Below are positions 34,639-44,103 of a DNA stretch of 64,000 nucleotides, piece after piece; within the stretch, counting starts at the first letter, position 1; each line of letters opens with the position of its first letter. Made by a program: the position numbers and the translations under genes. This DNA is from an uncultured Porphyromonadaceae bacterium (GTDB taxonomy: Bacteria > Bacteroidota > Bacteroidia > Bacteroidales > Muribaculaceae). The stretch lies in assembly GCA_902495245.1 (NCBI GenBank), contig CABUWI010000006.1, positions 62,001 through 126,000 of the forward strand, read 5' to 3'. The notes under the pieces were generated by a model, which did not search any database, was not told the DNA's origin, and was given only the letters and a program-made list of their open reading frames with translations.

Positions 34639-34646
34639 TAACTTTG
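34639..34646 (+). promoter_or_regulatory. -7 box of the tRNA-Arg promoter
   Basis: TAACTTTG 19 bases upstream of the tRNA 5' end; the spacing matches the other tRNA promoters. The -33 box is weak. Confidence 0.5.
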
Positions 34647-34664
34647 CGGTCGAAAATACCGACT

Positions 34665-34739
34665 GCCTCCGTAGTTTAATGGATAAAATAGAAGATTCCG
34701 GTTCTTCAGTTTAGGGTTCGATTCCCTACGGGGGTACCA
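34665..34739 (+). tRNA. tRNA-Arg (anticodon CCG)
   Basis: A cloverleaf of 75 bases including encoded CCA: acceptor GCCTCCG/CGGGGGT with one terminal G-T pair, D-arm AGTTTAATGGATAAAAT, anticodon stem GAAGA/TCTTC with loop TTCCGGT (anticodon CCG), T-arm TAGGG TTCGATT CCCTA. Reads codon CGG. Confidence 0.94.
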
Positions 34740-34783
34740 CCGCATCTAATAATCAACAGATTATCTGATTTGCGCACACATTT

Positions 34784-34814
34784 ACGCACAGAATTTTGGT
34801 TCTGTGCGTTTTTG
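34784..34814 (+). terminator. Terminator of tRNA-Arg
   Basis: Perfect ten-base stem ACGCACAGAA/TTCTGTGCGT with a six-base loop, followed by TTTTTG on the plus strand. It ends five bases before the convergent hicA stop. Confidence 0.8.
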
Positions 34815-34818
34815 TATG

Positions 34819-35058
34819 TCATTCAAAAAGAATACGAAAAAAGTCTTCTTTTGTCATGCCGAGATTACGAAGTGTGTTTCTGACAATAAATTCCGGCACC
34901 GGGTCGATATGAGTCTGCACGATTATCGGTCGCAACAATCCGGGTTTGGTCCACTTTTCGTGTCCGCCCTTTATGCTCTCGGACTTACAACCGGCCTTGG
35001 ACAGAAAATCGCGAAAGTCTCTTAAAGAAACGTTCGATAATTTTTGTGCGGCAGCCAT
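34819..35058 (-). CDS. hicA: HicA-type mRNA interferase toxin
   Basis: A 79-residue HicA-like toxin with the double-stranded RNA-binding type fold of the family: helix RDFRDFLSKAG, strand ESIKGGHEKWTK with the catalytic His, and the C-terminal region EFIVRNTLRNLGMTKEDFF. These enzymes cleave mRNA and tmRNA unless HicB binds them. The start codon overlaps the hicB stop (TGATG), so translation is coupled. The gene is less GC-rich than its neighbours, suggesting transfer. Confidence 0.85.
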   Translation of the reverse strand: MAAAQKLSNVSLRDFRDFLSKAGCKSESIKGGHEKWTKPGLLRPIIVQTHIDPVPEFIVRNTLRNLGMTKEDFFRILFE

Positions 35059-35429
35059 CAGGCAATATCGGGAAAAGGTTCTGCAACTTTGCGATACTCT
35101 TTGTGCTCAAGAATATCCTTAAAAACATCATTGCTTCTAAGCATCACGTCAAACGATGGAGCAGACATTTTACGCTGCTTGAGTGAGCGGACTTTCCATC
35201 CATGGGCGCGAAGGTCTTTAACCAAAGTCCGGCGGGAGAGGCCATATGAAATATACTCGTCCATCACGATTGAGAACGACTGCTTGGCCTCATCTTCCGA
35301 ATAGCCATAACCGCTCAGGTCAAGCGCAGGACTATAGGCAATATATGAGTCGCCGTCCATGAAGACATAGACATCTAACGTTACGGATAAACTGCCGTTT
35401 CGGTTGACTATTTTATTAGGGCTTTCCAT
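35058..35429 (-). CDS. hicB: HicB-type antitoxin
   Basis: A 123-residue HicB-like antitoxin. Residues about 10-80 have the partly degraded RNase H-type fold of HicB (VYVFMDGDSYIAYSPALDLSGYG then SEDEAKQSFSIVMDEYIS), which binds and blocks HicA. The C-terminal region (VRSLKQRKMSAPSF) is basic; I see no clear ribbon-helix-helix, so DNA binding is uncertain. It comes first in the operon, the order seen in part of this family; a TAACTTCG box resembling a promoter lies near 35478. Confidence 0.8.
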   Translation of the reverse strand: MESPNKIVNRNGSLSVTLDVYVFMDGDSYIAYSPALDLSGYGYSEDEAKQSFSIVMDEYISYGLSRRTLVKDLRAHGWKVRSLKQRKMSAPSFDVMLRSNDVFKDILEHKEYRKVAEPFPDIA

Positions 35430-35500
35430 GTTGCATCTATTGAAGTTTGCGGTTGCGACATTGCGAAGTTAGCAATTTTTTATCAGAATGCCAAATGTTG

Positions 35501-35546
35501 CGAAAAAGCGAGAGGCCGTCGCGCCATGCGGCGCGGCAGCCTCTCG
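35501..35546 (-). terminator. Terminator of pgk
   Basis: Hairpin CGAGAGGC/GCCTCTCG with a GC-rich centre, followed on the minus strand by TTTTTCG. It lies 22 bases after the pgk stop. Confidence 0.8.
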
Positions 35547-35568
35547 GGTTATAGGTTCAAAGTGAGGA

Positions 35569-36816
35569 TTAGTCCTTGACTGCGGCGATGCCGGGGAGGA
35601 TTTTGCCCTCGATTGCTTCGAGCAGGGCGCCGCCACCGGTCGACACGTAGCTGACTTCGTCGGCCAGACCGAACTTGTTGACGCAGGCAACGGAGTCGCC
35701 GCCACCGACGAGCGAGAAGGCGCCGTCTTTGGTGGCCTTGACAATGGCGTCGGCAATTGCACGCGAGCCGGCGGTGAAGTTCTCGAACTCAAACACGCCT
35801 GCAGGGCCGTTCCACAGAATGGTCTTGGCGGGCAGAATGGCGGCTTCGAAGGCCTTGCGGCTCTCGGGACCGGCGTCCATGCCTTCCCAGCCGTCGGGCA
35901 CGTCCATTACGGAGCAGATCTGAGTGTGGGCGTCATTGCTGAAGGCGTCGCCGGCAACGCAGTCGGTGCCGAGCACGAGGTTCACACCCTTATCCTTGGC
36001 TTTCTTCATGATGTCGAGAGCCAGGTCGAGCTTGTCGTTCTCGCAGATGCTGTCGCCGATCTTGCCGCCCATGGCCTTGGCGAAGGTGTAGGTCATGCCG
36101 CCGCAGAGAATCAGGTTGTCAACCTTGTCCATCAGGTTCTCGATGATGCCGATTTTGGTCGACACTTTCGAGCCGCCCATGATGGCGGTGAAGGGGCGCT
36201 TGATGTTGCTGAGAATGTTGTCAACGGCCTGCACTTCCTTCTCCATCAGGTAGCCGAGCATCTTGTCTTCGGGCTTGAAGTAGTCGGCGATGACGGCGGT
36301 CGAGGCGTGCTTGCGGTGAGCCGTGCCGAAGGCGTCGTTCACGTAAACATCGGCATAGCTTGCCAGCTTCTTGGCGAATTCTTTCTGAGCCACCTTCATG
36401 GCCTTCTTGGCTTCGTCATATGCGGGGTCTTCCTTGTCGATGCCTACGGGCTTGCCCTCTTCTTCGGGATAGAAGCGGAGGTTTTCGAGCAGCAGCACCT
36501 GGCCGGGCTTCAGCGCGGCGGCCATGTCGTCGGCCTTGGCGCAGTCGGGGGCGAACTCTACGGGAGCGCCCAGTGCGGTCGAAACCACGTCTTTAATCTG
36601 GCCCAGCGAGAGCTTGGGGTTAACCTTGCCTTTGGGTTTGCCCATGTGGCTCATGACGATGAGCGAGCCGCCGTCGGCGAGGATTTTCTTGAGGGTGGGC
36701 AGGGCACCGCGAATGCGGGTGTCGTCGGTAACATGGCCGTTCTCATCGAGAGGCACATTGAAGTCAACGCGGACAATCGCCTTCTTGCCGGCGAAATTGT
36801 AATTGTCGATTTTCAT
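35569..36816 (-). CDS. pgk: Phosphoglycerate kinase
   Basis: A 415-residue glycolytic enzyme that makes ATP from 1,3-bisphosphoglycerate. The family motifs are present: VRVDFNVPL (residues 15-23), the substrate Arg and His region SHMGKPKG, PFTAIMGGSKVSTK, and the ATP-binding C-terminal GGGDSVACVN loop. Length is normal. The start is divergent from the GH84 gene, with about 100 bases of shared promoter region. A strong terminator follows. Confidence 0.97.
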   Translation of the reverse strand: MKIDNYNFAGKKAIVRVDFNVPLDENGHVTDDTRIRGALPTLKKILADGGSLIVMSHMGKPKGKVNPKLSLGQIKDVVSTALGAPVEFAPDCAKADDMAAALKPGQVLLLENLRFYPEEEGKPVGIDKEDPAYDEAKKAMKVAQKEFAKKLASYADVYVNDAFGTAHRKHASTAVIADYFKPEDKMLGYLMEKEVQAVDNILSNIKRPFTAIMGGSKVSTKIGIIENLMDKVDNLILCGGMTYTFAKAMGGKIGDSICENDKLDLALDIMKKAKDKGVNLVLGTDCVAGDAFSNDAHTQICSVMDVPDGWEGMDAGPESRKAFEAAILPAKTILWNGPAGVFEFENFTAGSRAIADAIVKATKDGAFSLVGGGDSVACVNKFGLADEVSYVSTGGGALLEAIEGKILPGIAAVKD

Positions 36817-36859
36817 TTGGTTACGTATAATTTTTATGTGTTACTTTGGTTCGCAGGCG

Positions 36860-36888
36860 CAAATTTACTAATAATTTTCGTAACTTTG
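36860..36888. promoter_or_regulatory. Overlapping divergent promoters for pgk and GH84
   Basis: A minus-strand TAAATTTG (36867-36860) points to pgk and a plus-strand TAACTTTG (36881-36888) points to the GH84 gene. Only 13 bases separate the two -7 boxes, so RNA polymerase binding at one may affect the other. Confidence 0.5.
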
Positions 36889-36915
36889 CAGAAAGTGAAC
36901 AATGAAAAATAGCTA

Positions 36916-38598
36916 ATGAACCTTAAATCTTTATCATCGTTGGTGCTGGCGCTCGCGCTGACTCTGCCTGCCGCCGCACAGTTCGACCTCTCGAGCCAGC
37001 GGTCGGAAGACCAGACCGTACGCTCGGCCGCCGCTGCCAAGACTCAGTCAAGCCCGTTCGGAATCAACCCGCGCCCCCACAGCCTCACGCTCTCGGGCGG
37101 AGAGTATAAGCCTAAGAAGCAGAAGGTCAATATCAAGTCTGCCATCGGCCTCGACGGCCCGTCGGGCGCCTACCGCCTCACCATCGGCAAAAAGGGCATT
37201 GAAATCCTCGCAGCCGACGCCCGCGGCGAGTTCTATGCGCGTCAGACACTGCGGCAACTCCTGGACTCGACCGACACGGCCGCCATTCCGCAGCTCGTCA
37301 TCGACGACCGCCCCGACATCGAGCACCGCGGCGTCGTCGAGGGCTTCTACGGCACGCCGTGGAGCCACCAGGCACGCCTGAGCCTCATCGACTTCTACGG
37401 CCGCAACAAGCTCAACACATATATCTACGGTCCCAAGGACGACCCCTATCACTCGTCGCCGAACTGGCGCAAGCCCTACCCCGCCGACCAGGCCCGCAAT
37501 ATCCACGAGCTCGTCGAGGCGTGCCGCCGCAACTACGTTGACTTCGTGTGGGCCATTCACCCCGGCAAGGACATTCGCTGGACCGACGCCGACCGCGACA
37601 GCCTGGCAATGAAGTTCGAGATGATGTATGACCTGGGCGTGCGCTCGTTCGCCATCTTCTTCGACGACATCGAGGGCGAGGGCACCAACCCCTACCGCCA
37701 GGTGGAGCTGCTGAACTGGCTGACCGACAATTTCGTGAAGCGCCACGACGACGTGGCCGACCTCATTGTCTGCCCCACCGACTATTCGCGCCTCTGGGCC
37801 AACCCCACCGAGCGCGGCGCCAACGCAATCTACGGCCGCGAGCTCCGGCCCGAAATCGACGTGATGTACACCGGCGACTTTGTCTGCTCCGACCTCACAA
37901 AGGACACCATGGACTTTTTCAACGCGCTCATCAAGCGCCCGGGTTACTACTGGTGGAACTGGCCCGTAACCGACTATGCGCGCAACTTCCTGCTCCAGGG
38001 CCCGGCCTACGGGCTCGACACGTCGCTCACCGCCGCAGACGTCGCCGCCCTTGTCAGCAACCCGATGGAACACGCCGAGGCGTCGAAAACGGCGCTCTAC
38101 GGCGTGGCCGACTACGCATGGAACGTCGCGGCCTACAATCCGCTCGAAAACTGGGAGCGCGCCCTGCGCGAAATGATGCCCGAATGCCCCGAGGCCTACC
38201 GCGCTTTCGCCATTCACAGCTGCGACACGCAGACGGGCTATCGCCGCGACGAATCGTGGCAGACCGACTCGACTACCCTCGAGGCCGACCTGCGCGCACT
38301 CGCCTCGGCGCCCGCCGAAATCCGCGCCAAATGCGCGAACAAGGCGCTCGTGGCCGAACTTGACCCGTGGCTCACTCAGGCCGAAGCCATTGCCCGCCGC
38401 GGCCTCGCGCTGATTGAACTGCAACGGCAGGCCCCCGCTCTCACCCCCGCCCAAATCGCCGAGCGCCTCAACGCACTCGAACCGACCGAAGCCGAAAACG
38501 AAGCCCTCAAGGCCCACACCCTCGGCACCCTCCGCCTCCAGCCCGCCCTCGACTCCATCGCCGCCCGCCTCCGCGCCCAAACCTCCCCCAACCCTTAA
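36916..38598 (+). CDS. GH84 family beta-N-acetylglucosaminidase (O-GlcNAcase-like)
   Basis: A 560-residue exported enzyme. The signal peptide ends near PAAAQFD. An N-terminal domain of about 100 residues (GH20b-like) precedes the GH84 barrel, which starts EHRGVVEGFYGTPWSH, has the catalytic Asp-Asp pair at residues 250-251 (FFDDIEGEG) and the sugar-contacting region PGYYWWNWPVTDY. The mechanism uses the substrate acetamido group. Targets are likely hyaluronan fragments, mucin glycans or O-GlcNAc proteins. It is shorter than the well-known B. thetaiotaomicron relative (about 737 residues), lacking extra C-terminal domains but keeping a helical segment. Confidence 0.92.
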   Translation: MNLKSLSSLVLALALTLPAAAQFDLSSQRSEDQTVRSAAAAKTQSSPFGINPRPHSLTLSGGEYKPKKQKVNIKSAIGLDGPSGAYRLTIGKKGIEILAADARGEFYARQTLRQLLDSTDTAAIPQLVIDDRPDIEHRGVVEGFYGTPWSHQARLSLIDFYGRNKLNTYIYGPKDDPYHSSPNWRKPYPADQARNIHELVEACRRNYVDFVWAIHPGKDIRWTDADRDSLAMKFEMMYDLGVRSFAIFFDDIEGEGTNPYRQVELLNWLTDNFVKRHDDVADLIVCPTDYSRLWANPTERGANAIYGRELRPEIDVMYTGDFVCSDLTKDTMDFFNALIKRPGYYWWNWPVTDYARNFLLQGPAYGLDTSLTAADVAALVSNPMEHAEASKTALYGVADYAWNVAAYNPLENWERALREMMPECPEAYRAFAIHSCDTQTGYRRDESWQTDSTTLEADLRALASAPAEIRAKCANKALVAELDPWLTQAEAIARRGLALIELQRQAPALTPAQIAERLNALEPTEAENEALKAHTLGTLRLQPALDSIAARLRAQTSPNP

Positions 38599-38644
38599 CC
38601 CTCAACCTTTAACCCTTAACTCTCAACTCTTAACCTTAACCCTG
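38590..38644. repeat. Telomere-like 7-base tandem repeat
   Basis: About eight units of AACCCTT and variants (AACCCTC, AACCTTT, AACTCTC) between two convergent genes; the GH84 stop codon lies in the first unit. It contains nearly the whole intergenic gap. Confidence 0.85.
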
Positions 38645-38645
38645 C

Positions 38646-41600
38646 TCAATTGCTCTGCAGGACCTTGGGTGTGAAACTGAAGCGGTAGCCCACGGTGAGC
38701 ATCGCATAACGCGGCAGCGAGTTGGTCCACGTTTCGGTGCGCCCCTGGGCGTTGACATAGTAGCTCACAACCGAGAGTTGCCCCAGAATGTCGACGGCCT
38801 CGAGCTTCACCGTCAGCGCCCCCTTGAGGAAGGCTTTCTGCACCGAAGCGTTCCAGATCCACTCCGTCGTGTTTAGCGCCGCGTCTTCATAGCCGCTGCG
38901 AAAATCCGCCCGCATCGACGTCTCGCCCGAGATTTCCCACGGCAGATAGAATGCCACGGAGGCCGTGGCGTGCGACTTCCAGGCCGAAATAGTGTGGAAA
39001 TCGGCGCGTGGAGAGCGAGAGTGCTGCCACGTCGTGCCGCCCGCAAGCGAGAAGCGGGTGCCGTTTTTCAGTTTGTAGGAAATGTGGGCCTGCGCGGCGA
39101 CGTCGTCGGTGAGCACAAGCGAGCGCACCGGCGCGCCTCCGGCCGAGGTGTAGTCAACGCTGTTGTTGTGGCTGTAATTGACGTTGCCGCCCGCGCTCCA
39201 GCACTCGCCCGGCCCGAAGGGCGAACGATAGTTCGCGAAGATTGAAGCCTGCCAGTTGCCGTTGACGGCCACGGGGCGGTGGGTGGTGATGCCCGTTGCG
39301 GGATCGAACACCGCCGTCTGTGCCATGGCGTTGTCGCGGCGGAAGAAAGAGCCGTAAATGGTCGCGAAATCATGGCGCTTGTTGCCGTAATAATAGCCGT
39401 TGATGAAAACATTGTGTATACGTCCGCGCGGCAGCGTCATTCCCTCTGTCGGGCCGAGATAGACATTGAGCGGGTCGGAGGAATTGACCGTAGGCACGAA
39501 CGTTAACAGGTCTTCGAGCGACTCGCGGTAGCTATAGCCGGCCTGCAGGTTGAAATAGCTGATTTTGTTGTTTGACGACACTCCGACGGTTGCCGACGCG
39601 GAGCTCACGCCGTCCGTGGCGTTCAGGCGATAGTCAAGCGGGTCGGTAAGGTGCGGCTTGCGATAGGCGAGATTGCGGAACTTCTCGCGGAAGCTGTATG
39701 ACACGTTCACGCTGAAGGTCGGATTGAGCGCCGAGTCGGCCGGAGCTATGATTTCGCTCCTGTAGCTCACGGAGGCCCTCACCGCGGCGTCATTGTCGAG
39801 TTTGCGGTAGTTGAGCGTATTTTCGGCGTCGAGGAGCGGGCGCACGTTCTCGGGCGCCGTTACCGACGGCAGCGGGCGCGACGCCGGGTCGACGGCCTCC
39901 ATCAGCACGTCGTAGGCCAGAGCCTCGTTCTCCTTGTTGCGCTCCATGTCCCACGAAACCGACGGGTTGAACTCGACCGAGCGCATGCGCCGCTCGCCCA
40001 TGAAACGCTTGGTGTGATTATAAGTCAGCGAGGCGTTGGCCTCGGTGCGGTGAGTGGTGTTGTCGCCCCACTGCGTGCGGCGCAACGGTTCGACAGCTGC
40101 GTCGGCAATATACGGCTGGTCATATAGCCGACCGTAGCGCGAAGAGAAGTGATGGTCATGGACATAGCCGCTGAGCGTCAGTGAGCCGCGCCACGTCGGC
40201 GGCCGCAACACGGCGTTGAGCCGCGCCGAAAGGCGCAGACGGTCGGGAAATCCTGACGGTGCACCCCGTTGCGACTGATAGACGCTCGACGTCAGCGACC
40301 GCATCAGCTCCTCCGAGATGTCGGGCGCCGCGGCTGAGAAGAGCGAGTCGATGGCGGCGCCTCGGCTCTGCTCGGGGGGATTGCTGTCGAAATTGGCCTG
40401 CATGACATATTGACGCATGTCGCCGCGGCCCCAGTCGAGCTGCGGGCTAAACCAAACGGACAGATTGTCGCCGAAATAGCGCATCGAGGCATTGGCCTCG
40501 AGATGGTTGCGCGTTTCCCTGCGGTCGCTCCGCGAGCGCCCGTAAACATTGCCGGTCTCATAGAAATTGGTGGTCGACGTCAGCGACTGCTTGTCGATGC
40601 GCTCGTCGGTATAGAGCATGTCGGCGCTCAGCTCCCACCTCTTCGTAGGATTCCAGAAGACGTCGAAACCGCCGATGGCCAGCTGCAGCTCGCCGTCGGG
40701 TGTCCAGCCGCGACCCCAGTTCTTGTTCGACGAATTGGCCTTCGAGGTATTGCTGATGTTGTTGGCGTTGCCGTAGGCGCTCCATCGGTAGGTCTTGCCG
40801 AACCCCACAACGAAGGCGCGCCCCAGATAGCGGTGGTCAAACCGCCGCGGGTCCTTGCCCGAATATATTCCCGGGCCGTAGCCGCCCTCCACGTTAAGAA
40901 TCGTGGCCATCGAGAACTCCTTTTTCAGATGCACGTCCATGACCAGGTTCTCCTCCTGAGGCGAGTCGGTGAGCTTTTGCGAGTCAAGGGTCAGATAATC
41001 GTCTTTGGCGGCCTTGTCATACACCTTGATTTTGTCGACGGTATAAGCCGGCAGGTTTTTCAGCGCCACGTCGGGGTCGCCGTTGAAAAAGTCGTTGCCG
41101 TTGATTAGCAGCGAGTTCACCTTCTTTCCGTTGACCATGATGGAGCCGTCTTCGTCGAGCGTGGCGCCGGGCAGCTGGCGCACGAGGGCGTCGAGCGTCG
41201 AACCTTCGGCAAGCTTGAACGCACGCGAGTCGTAGACAATGGTGTCGCCTTTCATCACCATCTTGATGGCCGTGCCGACCACTTCGACCTCCTCAAGCGT
41301 GTTCTCGCGCCGCTTCTCCATGAAGAGGCCGCGAAGATAGACAATGTCCTGCCCTTCGGAGGCCACCTTGAACTCGTGGCGAAGCGGCTCGTAGCCCGCA
41401 CGGTTCAGAATCAGCGCATAGCGCCCCACTCCGCCCTGCACCATCAGGCGCAGTTCGCCGTCGGGCGAGAATTTCATTTCGTCGTCGCCCTGCAGCATCT
41501 TGAAGTCAACCGGAATCGAATCGTTGAGCATCAGTGCCACATAGACACTGTCAACTTGATCGTGCCGCCACTGCGAGCGCGAGTAATCCTGTTTTTCCAC

Positions 41601-41687
41601 AGTGCCGCGCACCACGAACTGCGACAGTTTGGCCGGTGCTGTCAGGCAAACGGTTGCCAGCACGAGTGCAAAAATTATTTTGCGCAT
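38646..41687 (-). CDS. TonB-dependent receptor-type outer-membrane protein
   Basis: A 1013-residue barrel protein. The signal peptide is followed by a carboxypeptidase-regulatory-like beta domain (about 25-125), a plug-like region with TIVYDSRAFKLAEGSTLDALVRQLPG and NGKKVNSLLINGNDFFNGDP, and a barrel of about 750 residues with alternating strands ending in VGYRFSFTP, the usual aromatic end of a barrel. There is no SusD gene beside it, so it is not a SusC of a standard pair. Such lone barrels import iron complexes, vitamins or peptides, or act as secretins for folding; the substrate is unknown. Confidence 0.85.
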   Translation of the reverse strand: MRKIIFALVLATVCLTAPAKLSQFVVRGTVEKQDYSRSQWRHDQVDSVYVALMLNDSIPVDFKMLQGDDEMKFSPDGELRLMVQGGVGRYALILNRAGYEPLRHEFKVASEGQDIVYLRGLFMEKRRENTLEEVEVVGTAIKMVMKGDTIVYDSRAFKLAEGSTLDALVRQLPGATLDEDGSIMVNGKKVNSLLINGNDFFNGDPDVALKNLPAYTVDKIKVYDKAAKDDYLTLDSQKLTDSPQEENLVMDVHLKKEFSMATILNVEGGYGPGIYSGKDPRRFDHRYLGRAFVVGFGKTYRWSAYGNANNISNTSKANSSNKNWGRGWTPDGELQLAIGGFDVFWNPTKRWELSADMLYTDERIDKQSLTSTTNFYETGNVYGRSRSDRRETRNHLEANASMRYFGDNLSVWFSPQLDWGRGDMRQYVMQANFDSNPPEQSRGAAIDSLFSAAAPDISEELMRSLTSSVYQSQRGAPSGFPDRLRLSARLNAVLRPPTWRGSLTLSGYVHDHHFSSRYGRLYDQPYIADAAVEPLRRTQWGDNTTHRTEANASLTYNHTKRFMGERRMRSVEFNPSVSWDMERNKENEALAYDVLMEAVDPASRPLPSVTAPENVRPLLDAENTLNYRKLDNDAAVRASVSYRSEIIAPADSALNPTFSVNVSYSFREKFRNLAYRKPHLTDPLDYRLNATDGVSSASATVGVSSNNKISYFNLQAGYSYRESLEDLLTFVPTVNSSDPLNVYLGPTEGMTLPRGRIHNVFINGYYYGNKRHDFATIYGSFFRRDNAMAQTAVFDPATGITTHRPVAVNGNWQASIFANYRSPFGPGECWSAGGNVNYSHNNSVDYTSAGGAPVRSLVLTDDVAAQAHISYKLKNGTRFSLAGGTTWQHSRSPRADFHTISAWKSHATASVAFYLPWEISGETSMRADFRSGYEDAALNTTEWIWNASVQKAFLKGALTVKLEAVDILGQLSVVSYYVNAQGRTETWTNSLPRYAMLTVGYRFSFTPKVLQSN

Positions 41688-41852
41688 TCTTCCACTAACG
41701 ATTGGTTAATAATGCGACAAATATAGGCAAAAAGAACCAAACCGGCAAGCCCCTTCCACCCCCCCCTACAACCCACTGTATATCAACGATTTACCCTGTT
41801 AATTCATGTAAAATAATTCAAAACGGCATAGCGGCCGACCGAGAAGCGCTGC

Positions 41853-43943
41853 TCATCTGGCGGCGGGGGTGGAGTGAGTGGCGGTTGCGGAGGCGTCGAT
41901 AAGCTTGTCGACGCCGCGCTTGCGCCGCCCCCAGTCGAGATTGTAGGAAATCGAGACGTAGGGAATGCGGAGGTTGACACGCATATGCTTTACGTTTGAG
42001 TTGTAGCGGTTGAGCTGCCGGGAGCCCTGGTCATATTTGCCGAAGGGCATCAGCATGCCGGCGCCGAATTGCCATTTGCCCCGATTGTATGACAAGTCAA
42101 TCAGCGAGAAGTCTTCCTGCCACGTGATTCGTTCGCCGAAGAGGGTGCGCCGCGCGCGATTATATTGGGCGGAGAGGACAAAGCCGTAATGACTCAGCAT
42201 CAGTTGCGCGTTGCCGCTCCAGCCGCTGTTGTGCGCATCATAGCCCGAGCCCCTCATGCGCTCCGCCCGATATTCTACCGAGCCGGCAATCGTCAGCCAG
42301 CCGGGAATGATTTCAACCTGCGGCGACAGGGTGAACTCAACGCGCTGCAGTCCGCGGCTGTTTTCAAACGAGGTGATGAGGCGGTCGCCTTGCCAGTAAA
42401 GGCGTGGCGCAATCGCGTCGGGCGACGTGTAAGCCCTGATGCCGAACGTGCCGTCAACGCGCGGCAGGCTGAAACTGTAGCGAAGCCTTAGCGTATAAGA
42501 GTTTGCGGTTTTCAGCGCGGGGTTGCCGATTTGCCACTGGAAGCCGTCAATCTGCAGCGGCGCGATGTTCGTTTCAGACAATGTAGGCTGAGTCTGCCAT
42601 GATGAGAATCCGAGCAGCAGCTTGTGGTTGGAACTAATTGAGTATGTAACCGTTGCCTGCGGGCGGAGGTTCCACGAGCCGTTGCCCCGGTCCGAGTCGA
42701 GAAAAAGAAATGCGGCATACTGCGCGCCGAATCCGGCCGTGAACGTGAAGTTTTTGACTTTCTGATAATATTCCGCAAAGAAATAGAGGTTGTCGCGGCG
42801 CTGACGGAAGATTTGGCCGTCGAGATTCTCGTAGGCCGAACGGTTGCGGTGTGCCGAGAAGGAGACGCCGGCCGTGAGCCGCGAGTTTTTCCATCGTTTT
42901 ATGTAGTTCGCCTCCAGCCCGTAAGCCTGATTGCGGTCTTTGATGCGGGTGTGAATGTCGTTGAGAACCCCGGCGGCGTCAACACGACGTTCGACATAGT
43001 CGGAGTAAGACACCCCGGAATAGAACGAAGCGGAAAAATCGACCACGAGCGACTGACGGTGCGCAAAATGCTGCTCAAGGTAGGCCGAGACTGTCGGCGC
43101 AGTGCCATACGAGCCGCTGCCGTTGTCGAGCCTGATGTCGCCTCCGCCGTCGCTGAGTTTGAGAATGCCTGAATATTTTTCGCCTGCCGAAAGGGTTCGG
43201 TAACCTTCTAACGACACGAAAACCACGGTCGTGTCGGGTCTCACATAACTATAAGAGGCCCAAGCCGAGACTCGGCTGTCGCTGACAGAGCCGCCAAGCG
43301 GCTGCTCCGTGCGCGTGAGCGAATGGCCGTCGGGATAGGTGAAACGCTCGTGGTAGTCGCGATGCGCCTTGATGTCATCGGTCATTTTATAGAAGGCGCC
43401 GACGTTCCACTGCGACCGGCCCGAATTAAGCTTCAAATCGGCCGAATAATTGCCGAAACGGGCCGTGAGCGCCGGCCGTGCATTGAGCATCAGCGAACCG
43501 CCGGCGGCGGGATTGGCAACAATGAAATTCAACACGCGGGCCGCGCCGTTATAGCGCAGGCCGGGATTGTCAATCCACTCCACGCGTTTGACCGATTCAG
43601 GTTGCAGATTGCGTACCTGTTCCGCAGTAGCCGTGCGTCCGTTGATGCGCAGCTCCACTGCCTGCCCGCTTGCCGTAACCGACCCCATCACGTCGTTGAC
43701 GCTGAGCTCGGGAATCATCAGGTTATTCAGCAGCTGCATTCCGTTTTTAGAGTTCTCTACGGCACTTTTCGGGGGATAGAGCACGTCCATGTCGGCCTTG
43801 CGAACCACCTTCGGCGCCTCGATGACGATTTCGTCGAGCGCACGTGGCGACACGGTGTCGGCGGTTTCTGCGGCGCGAACCTCGTCAACTGCCGAAACAG
43901 CGAGCAGCGCAAGAGTCAGTTTCTGAAAGATTGTCGTTTTCAT
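41853..43943 (-). CDS. Outer-membrane beta-barrel protein, TonB-receptor-like, truncated type
   Basis: A 696-residue protein with a signal peptide (residues 1-24), a plug-like domain (DEIVIEAPKVVRKADMDVLYPP, then ELSVNDVMGSVTASGQAVELRINGRTA) and a barrel from about residue 160. The plug begins directly after the signal peptide: the usual N-terminal regulatory-like domain is absent, as in the OMP_b-brl_3 group. The C-terminus is odd, ending in RKRGVDKLIDASATATHSTPAAR, past the last barrel strand (ISYNLDWG). The substrate is unknown. No SusD partner is adjacent. It is not cotranscribed with the LuxR-type gene: the gap is about 160 bases. Confidence 0.8.
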   Translation of the reverse strand: MKTTIFQKLTLALLAVSAVDEVRAAETADTVSPRALDEIVIEAPKVVRKADMDVLYPPKSAVENSKNGMQLLNNLMIPELSVNDVMGSVTASGQAVELRINGRTATAEQVRNLQPESVKRVEWIDNPGLRYNGAARVLNFIVANPAAGGSLMLNARPALTARFGNYSADLKLNSGRSQWNVGAFYKMTDDIKAHRDYHERFTYPDGHSLTRTEQPLGGSVSDSRVSAWASYSYVRPDTTVVFVSLEGYRTLSAGEKYSGILKLSDGGGDIRLDNGSGSYGTAPTVSAYLEQHFAHRQSLVVDFSASFYSGVSYSDYVERRVDAAGVLNDIHTRIKDRNQAYGLEANYIKRWKNSRLTAGVSFSAHRNRSAYENLDGQIFRQRRDNLYFFAEYYQKVKNFTFTAGFGAQYAAFLFLDSDRGNGSWNLRPQATVTYSISSNHKLLLGFSSWQTQPTLSETNIAPLQIDGFQWQIGNPALKTANSYTLRLRYSFSLPRVDGTFGIRAYTSPDAIAPRLYWQGDRLITSFENSRGLQRVEFTLSPQVEIIPGWLTIAGSVEYRAERMRGSGYDAHNSGWSGNAQLMLSHYGFVLSAQYNRARRTLFGERITWQEDFSLIDLSYNRGKWQFGAGMLMPFGKYDQGSRQLNRYNSNVKHMRVNLRIPYVSISYNLDWGRRKRGVDKLIDASATATHSTPAAR

Positions 43944-44103
43944 TTTGCATTACGGTTTTATTGATTTTTCACGATGCAAAATTACGTCTGAATCAACCTT
44001 AACGCCAAAAACAAAGTCTTAACCGCAAATGCGCAACACACTGATAATCAGCGGCAGTTCAGCCTAAAAGTCTTAACACCGCGACCGAACGTCCAAACCG
44101 CCG

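Noticed and set aside
37048..38580. Open frame of about 510 codons opposite the GH84 gene
   Set aside because: Low-complexity Val/Gly/Ala-rich translation, as expected from antisense of a GC-rich gene.
38590..38644. Telomere-like repeat as a replicon end
   Set aside because: It lies between intact convergent genes and is only about 55 bases long, so it is a simple repeat and not an end of a linear replicon.
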